Part shown: positions 7,002 through 15,353 of the stretch, in pieces
How positions within the stretch are numbered: the first letter of the stretch is position 1
How the letters are laid out: each line of letters starts with the position of its first letter
NCBI GenBank assembly: GCA_043743785.1
Contig: JAYTVW010000171.1
Span: 1 to 45,725 of the forward strand
Source of the DNA: JAQTNA01 sp043743785
GTDB taxonomy: Bacteria; Pseudomonadota; Gammaproteobacteria; Burkholderiales; Rhodocyclaceae
Direction of reading: 5' to 3'
Length of the DNA: 45,725 nucleotides
The notes under the pieces: generated by a model
Told to the model about the DNA's origin: nothing
Database searches by the model: none
What the model saw: only the letters and a program-made list of their open reading frames with translations
Made by a program: the position numbers and the translations under genes

Positions 7002-7288
7002 GGCCTTCCCTCCGGGGGCACAGGAATGCTTCGGTGCGCTTGAGCAAGGCCTCCAGGCCCGGCAGATCAAGGGTTGGCCGGGCGACCTTGTTCAAAGGCT
7101 AGCGAATATCATGCCGTTGCCGGCGGGGTCGTGCCAAATAATGCTAACCAATTGAAAGCTTTGTTGTTTCAGGCAGGATGCGGCTGCAGGGATGGGGGTG
7201 GGCGCATTGTGCGGCGCACCAAAACAGAACTCTGGCAGAAATCCACGCCCAAAACAGGGGATCTTCCGGCCAAACGCCGTAAGCAAAA

Positions 7289-7337
7289 GAAAAACGCCGC
7301 ATTGCGCGGCGTTTTTCTGGCGGTGCATTGTGCACCG
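7289..7337. terminator. Pair of strong hairpins in a gene-free stretch (bidirectional terminator or small-RNA end)
   Basis: GAAAAACGCCGC (7289-7300) pairs perfectly with GCGGCGTTTTTC (7306-7317), giving a GC stem with T runs on both strands. A second perfect stem, CGGTGCA-TTG-TGCACCG (7321-7337), follows. Upstream, GCATTGTGC-type sequence recurs near 7205. No protein gene on either strand ends here: the flanking genes start at 7001 (leftward) and 7555 (rightward). The terminator may therefore belong to an unannotated small RNA. The rest of 7002-7554 shows no credible protein gene. Confidence 0.55.
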
Positions 7338-7554
7338 TTTACCGGGATTTCCGGTCTGGGTACTTAACGGATTTCACACTCGGTTTGCGTCTTCAATAAT
7401 CGCTCCCTTACGGTTGGCAATTCGAAACTGCCCAACCTTTTTACGCCGAATCCGGCGCCCGTGCAATGGAAATATTTCACGATTATTTCATCGCGAGGTC
7501 TTGCCCCCAAAAGCTTGCAGGCCCTTACACTCGGGCAATGAAGAAAGCCAAGCC

Positions 7555-8556
7555 ATGAGCCACGTTAAAACGGTCGCCCTCGCCCTCGCTCAACCAGGGC
7601 AGACCGAAGAGCAGCAGGCCTTCAACAGCCTGGTCCGGCAGATTGAAGCCCGCCGCACTCACCTGGCCGCCTGGGAGGCGGCAATGCCGCCCTATCAGCA
7701 GAAACACGTCAGCAAGCTGCAGCCCCTGGTCGAGGAATGGGGGGGGCTGCAGGTCGCCATGGTGCTCAGCCTGGACCGGGCCAGCCACATGTTGGGCAAG
7801 TCGGAACGCCTCGCCATCGCCGACGTGATCGCCGACTTGGCGGAACAACTGGCAGGGCACCGGGAAAACGAGGAACTGGCAGCGATCTACCGGCGCCACG
7901 GCGTGAGGGACGAGGCCCCCGCCGATGACGCTGTCCAGGTTCCCCCGTTGGCGGCAGGTGCGGACGAGGAGACTCCGGCGGCCATGCTGGAACGGCTCGA
8001 CGCCCGGCTGGCGGCCGAGCAGCAGGTCCGGGATGAGCGCCGGGCTGCACGGAAAAAATCAACCCGGCAGGTCGCCATTCAGGCCCGGCTGGCGGAAGAG
8101 GATCAACAGGCCAGCCAGTCCCTCCGGGAGGTTTACCGCAGGCTGGCCAGTGCCCTGCACCCGGATCGGGAAAGCGAACCCCTGGAGCGGGCGCGGAAGA
8201 CCGCTCTGATGCAGCGGGTCAACCAGGCTTACGACGGGAAGAATCTGCTGGCCTTGCTGGAGCTGCAACTGGAGTCGGAGCACAGCGCCTTGGGTCGCCT
8301 GGGGGCGGTCCGGCTCAAGCACTACAACAGGGTGCTGCGACGGCAGCTCGGCGAACTTGAGCAGGAAATCCGGCGGCTGGAAGGACGCTTCAGAACCCGC
8401 TTTGGCGCCACCGGGAAGCTGACCCCCGACACACTCATGCGCCATCTCAACCGGGACATTGCCGGCTTGCAACGGCTCCTCCCAGTGCTGAAGGCAAACC
8501 TGCGGGCCTGCGCGGATCCGATTACGCTCAGGGCCTGGCTCAGGGAAAATCGTTAA
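7555..8556 (+). CDS. J-domain-like protein (DnaJ-related) with coiled coils
   Basis: The product is 333 residues. Around residues 190-240 it has a J-domain-like segment: SLREVYRRLASALHPDRESE with the HPD tripeptide, followed by a helix ending MQRVNQAYDGKNLLALLELQ. This is the arrangement of the 'molecular chaperone DnaJ' annotation seen on many proteobacterial proteins of this size. Flanking regions are highly charged helices (QVRDERRAARKKSTRQ; LRRQLGELEQEIRRLEGRF), probably coiled coils. The HPD motif suggests stimulation of an Hsp70 ATPase; the client is unknown. The ATG at 7555 is chosen because the in-frame sequence upstream overlaps the intergenic hairpins. Its stop overlaps the stop of the convergent outer-membrane gene by 4 bp. 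Confidence 0.7.
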   Translation: MSHVKTVALALAQPGQTEEQQAFNSLVRQIEARRTHLAAWEAAMPPYQQKHVSKLQPLVEEWGGLQVAMVLSLDRASHMLGKSERLAIADVIADLAEQLAGHRENEELAAIYRRHGVRDEAPADDAVQVPPLAAGADEETPAAMLERLDARLAAEQQVRDERRAARKKSTRQVAIQARLAEEDQQASQSLREVYRRLASALHPDRESEPLERARKTALMQRVNQAYDGKNLLALLELQLESEHSALGRLGAVRLKHYNRVLRRQLGELEQEIRRLEGRFRTRFGATGKLTPDTLMRHLNRDIAGLQRLLPVLKANLRACADPITLRAWLRENR

Positions 8557-9284
8557 AACCGCAACCCGAGGGACACCCTTGTCTGGTCCTCGACCGAGAA
8601 ATTCACCTTGCGATCCCGGGCCAGGCGGATGAACACATCCCGGTAGTCATAGGTCACGGAAAGGGTTGTACCGGACACGGCATCATCGTCGGGGGCGGGG
8701 CGCCCGTGCTTTTCCGAGGCGTCCACCGTCCAGCGCTGATGCTCGTCCGGCAGGAAGCGCCACACCAGATGGGTGACCACCTGGCCGGTGCGCAGCCGGT
8801 TGTCCCGCACGGTAAACAGGGACAGGTTCGACTTTGGCAGCAGGCTGGTGCCAAGGCCATAGACGACGGAGTCGTTCGGGTCGAAGTTCAGGTTGTAGTA
8901 ATCCCGTGCATTGGTCCGCCCCCAGCCCAGCAGGGCATACACCGTGCCGCCCACTTGGGCATTCAGAGATCCGCCGACGAAACCGTGGGACGCCAGTTGC
9001 AGGGACGGCACCACCTGGCCCCAGGAGTACTGTGCCGTGTATTCGTAGCCGGTGCGGGTTTGTTCGAACTCGCCGCTGCGCTTGTATTCCCCCAGCCAGA
9101 GTGCGTGGGGACCATGGTTCGCCCGCAGATTGACGTCTACCGCGTCCGGCGTGTGGCTCGTGGCGTACCAGGAGGGCGTGAGCTTGAATTCCCATTTGGC
9201 GGCGGGGGCGTCGAGCGCCTGCTCCGCGAAGGCTACGGAAATACCCAGCAACATGCTCGTCGCCCCAACGAACTTTCCACGCAT
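8553..9284 (-). CDS. Predicted outer-membrane beta-barrel protein
   Basis: The 243-residue product has a signal peptide (about residues 1-20, ending SVAFA). It then consists of alternating aromatic/hydrophobic strands with polar turns (WEFKLTPSWYATSH, TRTGYEYTAQYSWGQ, TTLSVTYDYRDVFIRLARD). It ends in Phe (VSLGLRF), the usual C-terminal signal for outer-membrane insertion by the Bam complex. About ten strands could be drawn. No named family is recognised and the ligand is unknown. The gene converges on the J-domain-like gene, sharing 4 bp at the stop codons, and lies about 90 bp downstream of the thioredoxin-like gene on the same strand. Confidence 0.7.
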   Translation of the reverse strand: MRGKFVGATSMLLGISVAFAEQALDAPAAKWEFKLTPSWYATSHTPDAVDVNLRANHGPHALWLGEYKRSGEFEQTRTGYEYTAQYSWGQVVPSLQLASHGFVGGSLNAQVGGTVYALLGWGRTNARDYYNLNFDPNDSVVYGLGTSLLPKSNLSLFTVRDNRLRTGQVVTHLVWRFLPDEHQRWTVDASEKHGRPAPDDDAVSGTTLSVTYDYRDVFIRLARDRKVNFSVEDQTRVSLGLRF

Positions 9285-9373
9285 GATTACGCCGGCCTCC
9301 CCGATTTTTCCAAGGGCGCAATGTACCCCACCGGTGGGCTGGTGGCGGAAAATTCATGGGCCTGCTGGCCCGG

Positions 9374-9877
9374 CTACTTCAGGGAGATGCGAAAGGCCTT
9401 GCTGATCAGTTGCAGGGCCTCCGGGTTGTCCCATTCCCGGGCGCCGTAGTACTTGCCGACGATGCGGCCCTGGCCGTCCACCAGCAAGGTCAGGGGAAGG
9501 TGGTCGGCCCCCAGCATATTTTCCAGGAACAGCCGGTTGTCGATGAAGTGGGGAAAGCCGGTCTTGGCCTTCTTCAGGAAGCCCTGGGCGGCATCCGCAT
9601 AGTCATCCGTGGAAATGCCGATGACTGCGAATTTCTGGCCGCCGTAGCGGCGGGCCAGCCGGTCCAGGGAGCCCATTTCCGCCCGGCAGGGGCCGCACCA
9701 GCTGGCCCACACATTGATGACGAGGGGCTTGCCCCGGTAGTCTGAAAGCATGCGTGAGGGGCCGGAGAGGCCCTGCATGGGCGCCTCCCGCAGGATGCCG
9801 CCAATGGGCACTTCCCCGGGAGTTTTGGCGAACGCCGATGCGGCGGCCAGGCACAACAGCAAGAAGAAGGTTTTCAT
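9374..9877 (-). CDS. TlpA/ResA-like thiol-disulfide oxidoreductase, periplasmic
   Basis: The product is 167 residues: an N-terminal signal peptide (MKTFFLLLCLAAASAFA) followed by a thioredoxin fold. The redox motif WCGPC has Cys61 and Cys64 in the context VINVWASWCGPCRAEM. The later cis-Pro region HLPLTLLVDGQGRIVGKYYG fits the AhpC/TSA-TlpA family. Such proteins act in the periplasm, reducing or isomerising disulfides, often for cytochrome c maturation or outer-membrane proteins. The ATG at 9877 gives a proper signal peptide; the longer frame adds nothing plausible. It lies between a response regulator gene (38 bp upstream) and the beta-barrel gene. A role in folding that neighbour is possible but unproven. 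Confidence 0.85.
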   Translation of the reverse strand: MKTFFLLLCLAAASAFAKTPGEVPIGGILREAPMQGLSGPSRMLSDYRGKPLVINVWASWCGPCRAEMGSLDRLARRYGGQKFAVIGISTDDYADAAQGFLKKAKTGFPHFIDNRLFLENMLGADHLPLTLLVDGQGRIVGKYYGAREWDNPEALQLISKAFRISLK

Positions 9878-9915
9878 GCCGCCCAGTCTAGCAGCCGCCA
9901 CCCCGATCCTGCAGA

Positions 9916-11046
9916 TCAAGGCGTTCGCCGGGGTGCCAGGGCCTGCAGGCTTTCCATGGCGTCCAGCAGATCCCGGTCCACTTCGGATTCCTGGGCCGCC
10001 AAGGCTACGTAGGCCGCCGAGGTCTCGTGCAACAGGTTCTCCAGCATGGCCTCCTGGGAGCGGTTGAGTTCCAGCAAGGGAATGGCAGTTTCCAGTTCCC
10101 CCGCCAGCTTATTCACGACGGCACCGTAGCTGGCATGCAGTTCATGGGTCTTGCGATTGGCCTCGATCAGTGTGACGCTGATCGAACGCACCGCATCGAT
10201 GAGCCGCCGCGCCTCGGCCCCCAGGTAGGCGTCCACGTCCAGGGCCATGATCCGTGCATCCGCGCCTTCCAGCAGCACGTTCAGGTGATCCTTGAGGCGG
10301 CCGTAGCGCTCCGGGTCGTCGGTGGGCATGTTCTTCAGCAACAAGGTGACGCGCTCATAGTTGATGGCCGTGCGCTGGCGCAGGTCCACGATGCGCCCGC
10401 CGCCGCTGACGTTGCCAAGCACGGATTCCTCCAGGGGCGAGCAGGGGCCGCTGCTGCAACGGGATAAGTTGCCGTATTGGCTGCGGATCTGCAGCATGGC
10501 GTCCAGGCCGAATTGGCGCGTGGCGACCATGATGGCCTCCGCCAGTTCCAGTTGATTCTTGCAGCCGAAGCTGGCTTTCATGAACTGCAGCACCAGGCCC
10601 TGCTCGGCGGCACTGGTCATGGCGGTCATGGCGGTGCTGACGGCGTAATCCGCGCTGCTCTTCAGGCGCTGCACTTCCCCGCTGTGCTCCGTGAGAATAG
10701 TCAGCTTCTTGAGCAGTTCCTCCCGCACGATGGGCTTCGCCAGGTAATCGAAGCCGCCGGCCTCGAAGCCTTGCAGCCGGTCCTCCATGTCGCATTGCAC
10801 GGTGATGAATATGACCGGGATGTCCGCCGTGGCAGGTGCGGACTTGATGTGGCGGCAGACCTCGTAACCCGACATGCCGGGCAAGTTCACGTCCAGCAGG
10901 ACAATGTCGAAAGTCGCGGACGCCAGGGCCGCCAGGCACTCCTCGCCGCTGGCGACGGTAAGCACCTCGTAGTGGTCCTTGAGTTGCAACTCAAGAATCT
11001 TGGCCTGGACCCTGTTGTCCTCGACCGCCAGAATGCGTGCGCCCAT
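9916..11046 (-). CDS. Response regulator with an unrecognised C-terminal domain
   Basis: The first ~125 of 376 residues form a classic receiver domain: ILAVEDN acidic pocket, phospho-acceptor Asp52 in IVLLDVNLPGMSG, the Thr/Ser region FITVQ, and Lys in YLAKPI. A helical linker is followed by about 240 residues that match no standard output domain I know. This part includes CKNQLELAEAIMVATRQFG, a Cys-containing SRCSSGPCSPLEESVLG stretch and VDLRQRTAINYERVTLLLKN, and ends in a long helix. It is not a GGDEF, EAL, HD-GYP or helix-turn-helix. The ATG at 11046 is preceded by AAGGA at proper spacing. It follows ntrX on the same strand with a 191-bp gap that holds two palindromes, so it may or may not belong to that operon. 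Confidence 0.8.
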   Translation of the reverse strand: MGARILAVEDNRVQAKILELQLKDHYEVLTVASGEECLAALASATFDIVLLDVNLPGMSGYEVCRHIKSAPATADIPVIFITVQCDMEDRLQGFEAGGFDYLAKPIVREELLKKLTILTEHSGEVQRLKSSADYAVSTAMTAMTSAAEQGLVLQFMKASFGCKNQLELAEAIMVATRQFGLDAMLQIRSQYGNLSRCSSGPCSPLEESVLGNVSGGGRIVDLRQRTAINYERVTLLLKNMPTDDPERYGRLKDHLNVLLEGADARIMALDVDAYLGAEARRLIDAVRSISVTLIEANRKTHELHASYGAVVNKLAGELETAIPLLELNRSQEAMLENLLHETSAAYVALAAQESEVDRDLLDAMESLQALAPRRTP

Positions 11047-11172
11047 GTGCCGTCCTTGCGAAATCACCGATGTATTCACAACGCGGCGTTGATACCCAGC
11101 CGTCGCTCCCCCGCGCCCTGCGGACGCAAGACTCGGAATAGGCGTTAACGTCAAGGGAAACGCAATCTGTAG

Positions 11173-11221
11173 GTCGGGTTTTAACCCGACTCGGCATGGG
11201 ATGTCAGGTTTAAAACCCGAC
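11173..11221. repeat. Two adjacent intergenic palindromes (GTCGGGTT/AACCCGAC type)
   Basis: GTCGGGTT-TT-AACCCGAC (11173-11190) is a perfect 8-bp stem. Twelve bases on, GTCAGGTTT-A-AAACCCGAC (11203-11221) forms a 9-bp stem with one mismatch. They lie between the stop of ntrX and the start of the response regulator. The same core recurs at 3621 and, with variations, at 18601. They may act as a weak terminator between the two genes. Confidence 0.6.
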
Positions 11222-11237
11222 GCTGCTTTGCCCGGGA

Positions 11238-12485
11238 TTATTCCTTGCGGCCGCTGGAGGGCAGGCCGAGGGACTTGAGTTTGCGATACAGATGGGTGCG
11301 CTCCATGCCGGCCTTTTCCGCCAGGCGCGTCATGTTGCCTCCATCCAGGGCCAGGTGGTATTCGAAATACAGCCGCTCGAAGGCATCCCGCGCCTCCCTG
11401 AGGGGCATGTCCAGGGGCAGGGCCGGCTGGGCCGCCACCACTTCCGGCACGACTCCCACCAGGCCGCGTACATCCGTCTCGCCGATCTCGCCCTCCAGAG
11501 CGGCCAGGGCCAGGGAACGTACCGCAGCCCGCAGCTCCGGCCAACCACCATGCCAGTCCAGAGTGCGCAGGGCGTTCAGCGCCGAGGTGGCCAGGCGCCG
11601 CTCCGGTACCTGGCCCACCGCCACCAGCTGCAGCAGGATCTGGCTGGCCATTTCCGGCACTTCGTCCCGCAGTTCGGCGATGGAAGGCAAGGCCAGCCAG
11701 ACTTCGCTCACCCGCTTCAGGAGGGCTTCGTCCCAGCCGGTTTCCAGCAACTCATCAAAGGTCTGGGCCGTGGCCAGCACCATGTGCAGGCCGTATTTTT
11801 CCAGCCGGTCGAGCACGAAAGCCAGGTTCTTCTGCTGGGTGCGGGAAAGATTGGCCAGTTCGCCGACGAAGACCACGCCGCCTCGGGCGCCTTCCAGCAG
11901 CGTGGATTCCAGCAGGGCCGCCTGGGCCGCCAGGTCCACCCAACCCTTGCCGGGGGCCTGCAGGCTGCGGCCGCAGAGTTCCGCCAGGCCGGAGCCGGCC
12001 CGGCTGCGCAGCAGCAGGCAGCGGCTGCCGGCGGCCACTTGTTCCAGGCGCCGCTTGAGTTCCTTGAGGGGGGCGGAGCGGGGAAAGGCCGCCAGGGTCA
12101 AGTCCGCCCCCACCTGGGTCGGCGCCTCCTGCAGGCCACGCTTCACCGCTGCCAGCAGCCGGGACAGGGAAATCGGTTTTTCCAGGAAATCCAGGGCGCC
12201 GATGCGGGTCGCCTCCACCGCCGTATCGATGGTGCCGTGGCCGGACATCATGACGACGGGCATGGTCAGCAAGCCCCCCGCCGCCCATTCCTTCAAGAGC
12301 GTGATGCCGTCCGAATCCGGCATCCAGATGTCCAGGAGTACCAGGTCCGGCCGACCGGCGAGCCGAGCTTGGCGCGCCTCGCCCGCATTGGCCGCCAGCA
12401 CCACGTCGTGGCCCTCGTCCGCCAGGATCTCCGAGAGCAGCTCCCGGATACCCATCTCATCATCAACGACCAGTATTTTTGCCAT
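11238..12485 (-). CDS. ntrX: NtrX-like response regulator with degenerate AAA+ domain
   Basis: The product is 415 residues with an N-terminal receiver domain: DDE pocket at residues 8-10, phospho-acceptor Asp52 in LVLLDIWMPDSDG, Lys in FLEKPISL. It has a central region where NtrC-family AAA+ ATPase sequence should be, and a C-terminal Fis-type helix-turn-helix (GNMTRLAEKAGMERTHLYRKLKSLGL). The central domain is degenerate. The Walker A position reads LRSRAGSGLAEL, without the invariant Lys. Walker B reads GVVFVGEL instead of a D-E pair, and no GAFTGA loop that contacts sigma-54 is visible. It should therefore bind DNA in response to phosphorylation but not drive sigma-54 open-complex formation. 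It lies directly downstream of the ntrY kinase gene, apart from a repeat element between them. Confidence 0.8.
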   Translation of the reverse strand: MAKILVVDDEMGIRELLSEILADEGHDVVLAANAGEARQARLAGRPDLVLLDIWMPDSDGITLLKEWAAGGLLTMPVVMMSGHGTIDTAVEATRIGALDFLEKPISLSRLLAAVKRGLQEAPTQVGADLTLAAFPRSAPLKELKRRLEQVAAGSRCLLLRSRAGSGLAELCGRSLQAPGKGWVDLAAQAALLESTLLEGARGGVVFVGELANLSRTQQKNLAFVLDRLEKYGLHMVLATAQTFDELLETGWDEALLKRVSEVWLALPSIAELRDEVPEMASQILLQLVAVGQVPERRLATSALNALRTLDWHGGWPELRAAVRSLALAALEGEIGETDVRGLVGVVPEVVAAQPALPLDMPLREARDAFERLYFEYHLALDGGNMTRLAEKAGMERTHLYRKLKSLGLPSSGRKE

Positions 12486-12505
12486 GAACCAGGGAACCTC
12501 AGTTT

Positions 12506-12635
12506 GAAACGCCGAGGCGCCGAGGCGCCGAGGAAAAGCAGGAGCGCAGGGCACAGGCAGCGCACGACGCAGAGGGGAAATCCACGCTCCCCCAATCTCT
12601 TTGTCTACTCTGCGCCTCGGCGCCTCGGCGTTGAG
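12506..12635. repeat. Dispersed ~130-bp element with 8-bp-unit inverted ends, copy B
   Basis: The left end GAAACGCCGAGG... has three CGCCGAGG units; the right end has CTCTGCG and two CCTCGGCG units, then GTT. It fills the space between ntrY (stop near 12661) and ntrX (start 12485), so any co-transcript must read through it. The interior differs from copies A and C while the ends and total length match. Confidence 0.8.
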
Positions 12636-12660
12636 TCATCTGCTTTTTTCGCTGTACATC

Positions 12661-14766
12661 CTACGAGGCCAACGGCAGTTCGAGCCGCACTTCGGCGCCG
12701 TGGGGTTCCCGGTTGGACACGGCAATGCGGCCGTGGTGCTCGTCGAGGATTTTCTTGACGATGGCCAAGCCCAGGCCCGTGCCCTTGGCCTTGCTCGTCA
12801 CGTAGGGTTCAAAAGCCCGGCCGAGAATTTCCCGGGGAAAGCCCGCACCGTTGTCGCTCACCGTGAGGGCCACGCCGCGGGAACAGGCCGTGGTGGAAAT
12901 GCGGATCACCGGCGTTGCCTCCTCGGCAAGGGCATCCTCGGCGTTCTGCATCAGGTTGTGGAAGACCTGGCGCAACTGGGCCGCGTCCCCCGCCACCAGG
13001 GGCAGGCTGTCGTCCAGATGCACCGCCAGCAAGGCTCGGGAGCTCTCGTAGAGTCCCAGTACTTCCCGCACCAGCTCGTTCACCGACAGGGGCGCGATCT
13101 GGGGCGCCGGCATTCGGGCGTAGTCGCGGAAGGCATTCACCATGTCGCGCATGGCTTCCACCTGGCTGACGATGGTGTTGGTGGCCCGCTTCAGCATGGC
13201 CTGGTCCGACTCCCCCAGCTTGTCCGCCAGCTTGTGCTGCAGGCGCTCCGCGGAGAGCTGGATGGGGGTCAGGGGATTCTTGATCTCGTGGGCCAGACGC
13301 CGCGCCACCTCGCCCCAGGCAACGGAACGCTGGGCGGAAATGAGCTGGGTGATGTCGTCGAAGACCACCACGTAGCCGCCGCCGCCCTGCTCCGGCAGGC
13401 GCGAGCCCCGCACCAGCAGCACCTGGGCCTGGCCCGCCGGCCCCTGCAGTTCCAGCTGGTGCTGCCATTCGTCCCCGTCCACCTTGAAGGCCTTGGTAAT
13501 GGCCTGGGCCAGTTCCGGCAGCCGTGGCCAGTCCGCCACCGCCACACTGCGCAGGTCATCCAGCGCGTCCTGCAACACCGCCTGGGCGCCGCGGTTGAAG
13601 GCCCGCAGCAGGAAGTCGGCGTTGAAGGCCAGCACCCCGGCGGACAGGTTGCCCAGCACGCTTTCCAGGTAGGCCCGGGAGGCCTCCGTTTCCAGCCGGC
13701 TGCGCTCCGTGAGGGCTCTTGCGTCGTCCAACTGGCGCGTCATGCGGCTGAAGGACTGGGTCAGCACCCCCAGCTCGTCGCTGGCCGGCAGGGCCTGGCG
13801 CGGGCTGAAGTCGCCCTTGGCCACCGCCTGGGTGCCTTCCGCCAGCAGGGCCAGGGGCGCCGACAGGCGCCGGCTCAGAACGAAGGCCATGGCGATGGCT
13901 GCCAAGAGCGCCAGCAACAGGGTCAGGGTCAGGGTCAGGGTGTAGATATGCTTGATGCCCTGGCGCGCCAGGGACAGCTCCTGGTAATCCCGGTACACCG
14001 CCTGCACGCTCTCGGCGCTACGGGCCAGCTTGGAAGGCACGGGCTGCACCAGTTGCAGGACCCGGGGTTCCTCCGGGACGACGTGGCTGGCCACGGGCAC
14101 CAGCACCCGCACCGCCAAGCCGTTGTCGCCGAAGGCTTCCACCGTGCCCATGCCGCCCTTGCGGCCCCGGCGCAATTGTTCCGCGCTTGGCACCTCGGGT
14201 AACTGGGCCGACACCCCCGGTCCCTGGCTGGTGGCCAGCACCTTGCCGGCGAAACTGTAGAGTGTGACCCGGGCCACGCCGGCCTGCTCCCGCAGGCGGT
14301 TGAGCATGCCGGTCTGGGCATCATCCCCCGCCCTGGACAGGTCGGCCGCCAGACTGCGGCCCCGGCCTTCCAGGTCCCCCTGCAGGTAGTCCAGGGCGCT
14401 GCGGCCCAGATCCAGGCCGCCTTCCAGGGCACCATCCACCCGCACGTCGAACCAGGAATCAATGGAGCGCACGGCGAACTGCATGGACACCCCATATACC
14501 AGGGCGCCGGGCAGCACCGCCATGAGGGCGAAGATCACCAGAAGGCGGTATTTCAGGCGGGCGCCGAAGACCTGAGCCCGCAACTCCCGCCAGAGTTTCC
14601 GCAACTCGAAGCCCACGATGCCGAAGAGGCCCACCACCGCCGCCGCATTGAGGGCCAGCAGCAGGGGGTAATGGCGGGCGAAGAGGGTCGTGTTGGCGCT
14701 CGCCGAGGCGAGCAGGAAGACCATGATGGCCCCCAGCGCCGACGCGACCGCCAGCAGGTACTTCAT
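12661..14766 (-). CDS. ntrY: NtrY-like membrane sensor histidine kinase
   Basis: This 701-residue inner-membrane kinase has two or three N-terminal membrane segments (about residues 1-25, 33-50 and 75-95) and a long periplasmic sensor region. A further membrane segment (TLTLTLLLALLAAIAMAFVL) and HAMP linker follow, then a PAS-like domain and the kinase core. The H-box ARRLAHEIKNPLTPIQLSAE places the phospho-accepting His at residue 493. The N-box NLMQNAEDAL, G1 DNGAGFP and G2 GTGLGLAIVKKI are intact. NtrY/NtrX pairs respond to nitrogen, redox or envelope signals in Proteobacteria; the stimulus here is not visible. Its ATG overlaps the stop of the DUF4390 gene by 3 bases, showing translational coupling. 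Confidence 0.9.
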   Translation of the reverse strand: MKYLLAVASALGAIMVFLLASASANTTLFARHYPLLLALNAAAVVGLFGIVGFELRKLWRELRAQVFGARLKYRLLVIFALMAVLPGALVYGVSMQFAVRSIDSWFDVRVDGALEGGLDLGRSALDYLQGDLEGRGRSLAADLSRAGDDAQTGMLNRLREQAGVARVTLYSFAGKVLATSQGPGVSAQLPEVPSAEQLRRGRKGGMGTVEAFGDNGLAVRVLVPVASHVVPEEPRVLQLVQPVPSKLARSAESVQAVYRDYQELSLARQGIKHIYTLTLTLTLLLALLAAIAMAFVLSRRLSAPLALLAEGTQAVAKGDFSPRQALPASDELGVLTQSFSRMTRQLDDARALTERSRLETEASRAYLESVLGNLSAGVLAFNADFLLRAFNRGAQAVLQDALDDLRSVAVADWPRLPELAQAITKAFKVDGDEWQHQLELQGPAGQAQVLLVRGSRLPEQGGGGYVVVFDDITQLISAQRSVAWGEVARRLAHEIKNPLTPIQLSAERLQHKLADKLGESDQAMLKRATNTIVSQVEAMRDMVNAFRDYARMPAPQIAPLSVNELVREVLGLYESSRALLAVHLDDSLPLVAGDAAQLRQVFHNLMQNAEDALAEEATPVIRISTTACSRGVALTVSDNGAGFPREILGRAFEPYVTSKAKGTGLGLAIVKKILDEHHGRIAVSNREPHGAEVRLELPLAS

Positions 14767-15353
14767 TTCGGGTCCGTCGCCACGGCATTCCAGCGCAGCC
14801 AGTCGGAACCCAGGGCCCATTCCCGGCTGGCAATGGTGGTGACTTGCAGGGGCTTGGGCAGTTGAGCCCAGTCCAGGCGCAGGCGTACCGCCGCCTGGTA
14901 GCTATCCCCCACCCTCAATTGGCTGCGCTCCACCACTGACCAGTTGCGCACCCGGGACAGGATGGCCAGAGCCTCCTGCAATGAGGAAAAGTTCTGGAAC
15001 AGGGCGCCGCTGGAGAGCCGGTATTGGCGTGTCAGGGCGTGATAGGACAGGCGATACTGGCGGGTCTTGTCCGCCAGAGTTTCGTTCAGCCAATACCAGC
15101 GGGGCCGCGTCAGTTCGAACTCGGCGACGAAATACAGGGGCACGCCGTGGGCCACCACGTCCTCCAGCACCAGTCCCAGGTCGATGCGAAAGTCCGCATT
15201 GAGCAGCAGCGATTCCTCGCCCGCCGTCAAGGTGGCGGAACGGACCTCGATCTCGGCGGCGGATGCCAGGGGCGCAGTTGCCCACAAGAGCAGTGCCACC
15301 AACAGCAGCCGCAGGATGTGGAAAGGATCAGCCCTGCTTGGCGAGCAGGGCAT
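14763..15353 (-). CDS. DUF4390 family exported protein
   Basis: The product is about 196 residues with an N-terminal hydrophobic signal (ILRLLLVALLLWATAPLASA). The rest is beta-rich and matches the DUF4390 family: EIEVRSATLTAGEESLLLNADFRI, GVPLYFVAEFELTRPRWYW, the tandem RQYRLSYHALTRQYRLSSG, and NWSVVERSQL. Members occur between rsmB and ntrY in betaproteobacteria, and may be a periplasmic partner of the NtrY sensor (inference from order). The start is uncertain. ATG 15353 overlaps the end of rsmB by 26 bp, while ATG 15368 has a better ribosome site (AGGA 5 bases before). I list the shorter form because the signal peptide is then of normal length. Confidence 0.85.
   Translation of the reverse strand: MPCSPSRADPFHILRLLLVALLLWATAPLASAAEIEVRSATLTAGEESLLLNADFRIDLGLVLEDVVAHGVPLYFVAEFELTRPRWYWLNETLADKTRQYRLSYHALTRQYRLSSGALFQNFSSLQEALAILSRVRNWSVVERSQLRVGDSYQAAVRLRLDWAQLPKPLQVTTIASREWALGSDWLRWNAVATDPK

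Noticed and set aside
6892..7095. Separate small gene MNKVARPTLDLPG...
   Set aside because: Only its first ~30 codons look protein-like, and it overlaps the better-supported 6741-7001 gene by about 110 bp; noted there as a possible leader or frameshifted N-terminus.
11238..12485. A functional sigma-54 activator
   Set aside because: Walker A lysine, Walker B acidic pair and GAFTGA loop are absent, so only the NtrX-like receiver and DNA-binding parts are claimed.
12601..14202. 533-residue rightward open frame over ntrY
   Set aside because: The reverse strand has every kinase motif of NtrY; this frame is an Arg/Gln/His-rich shadow.
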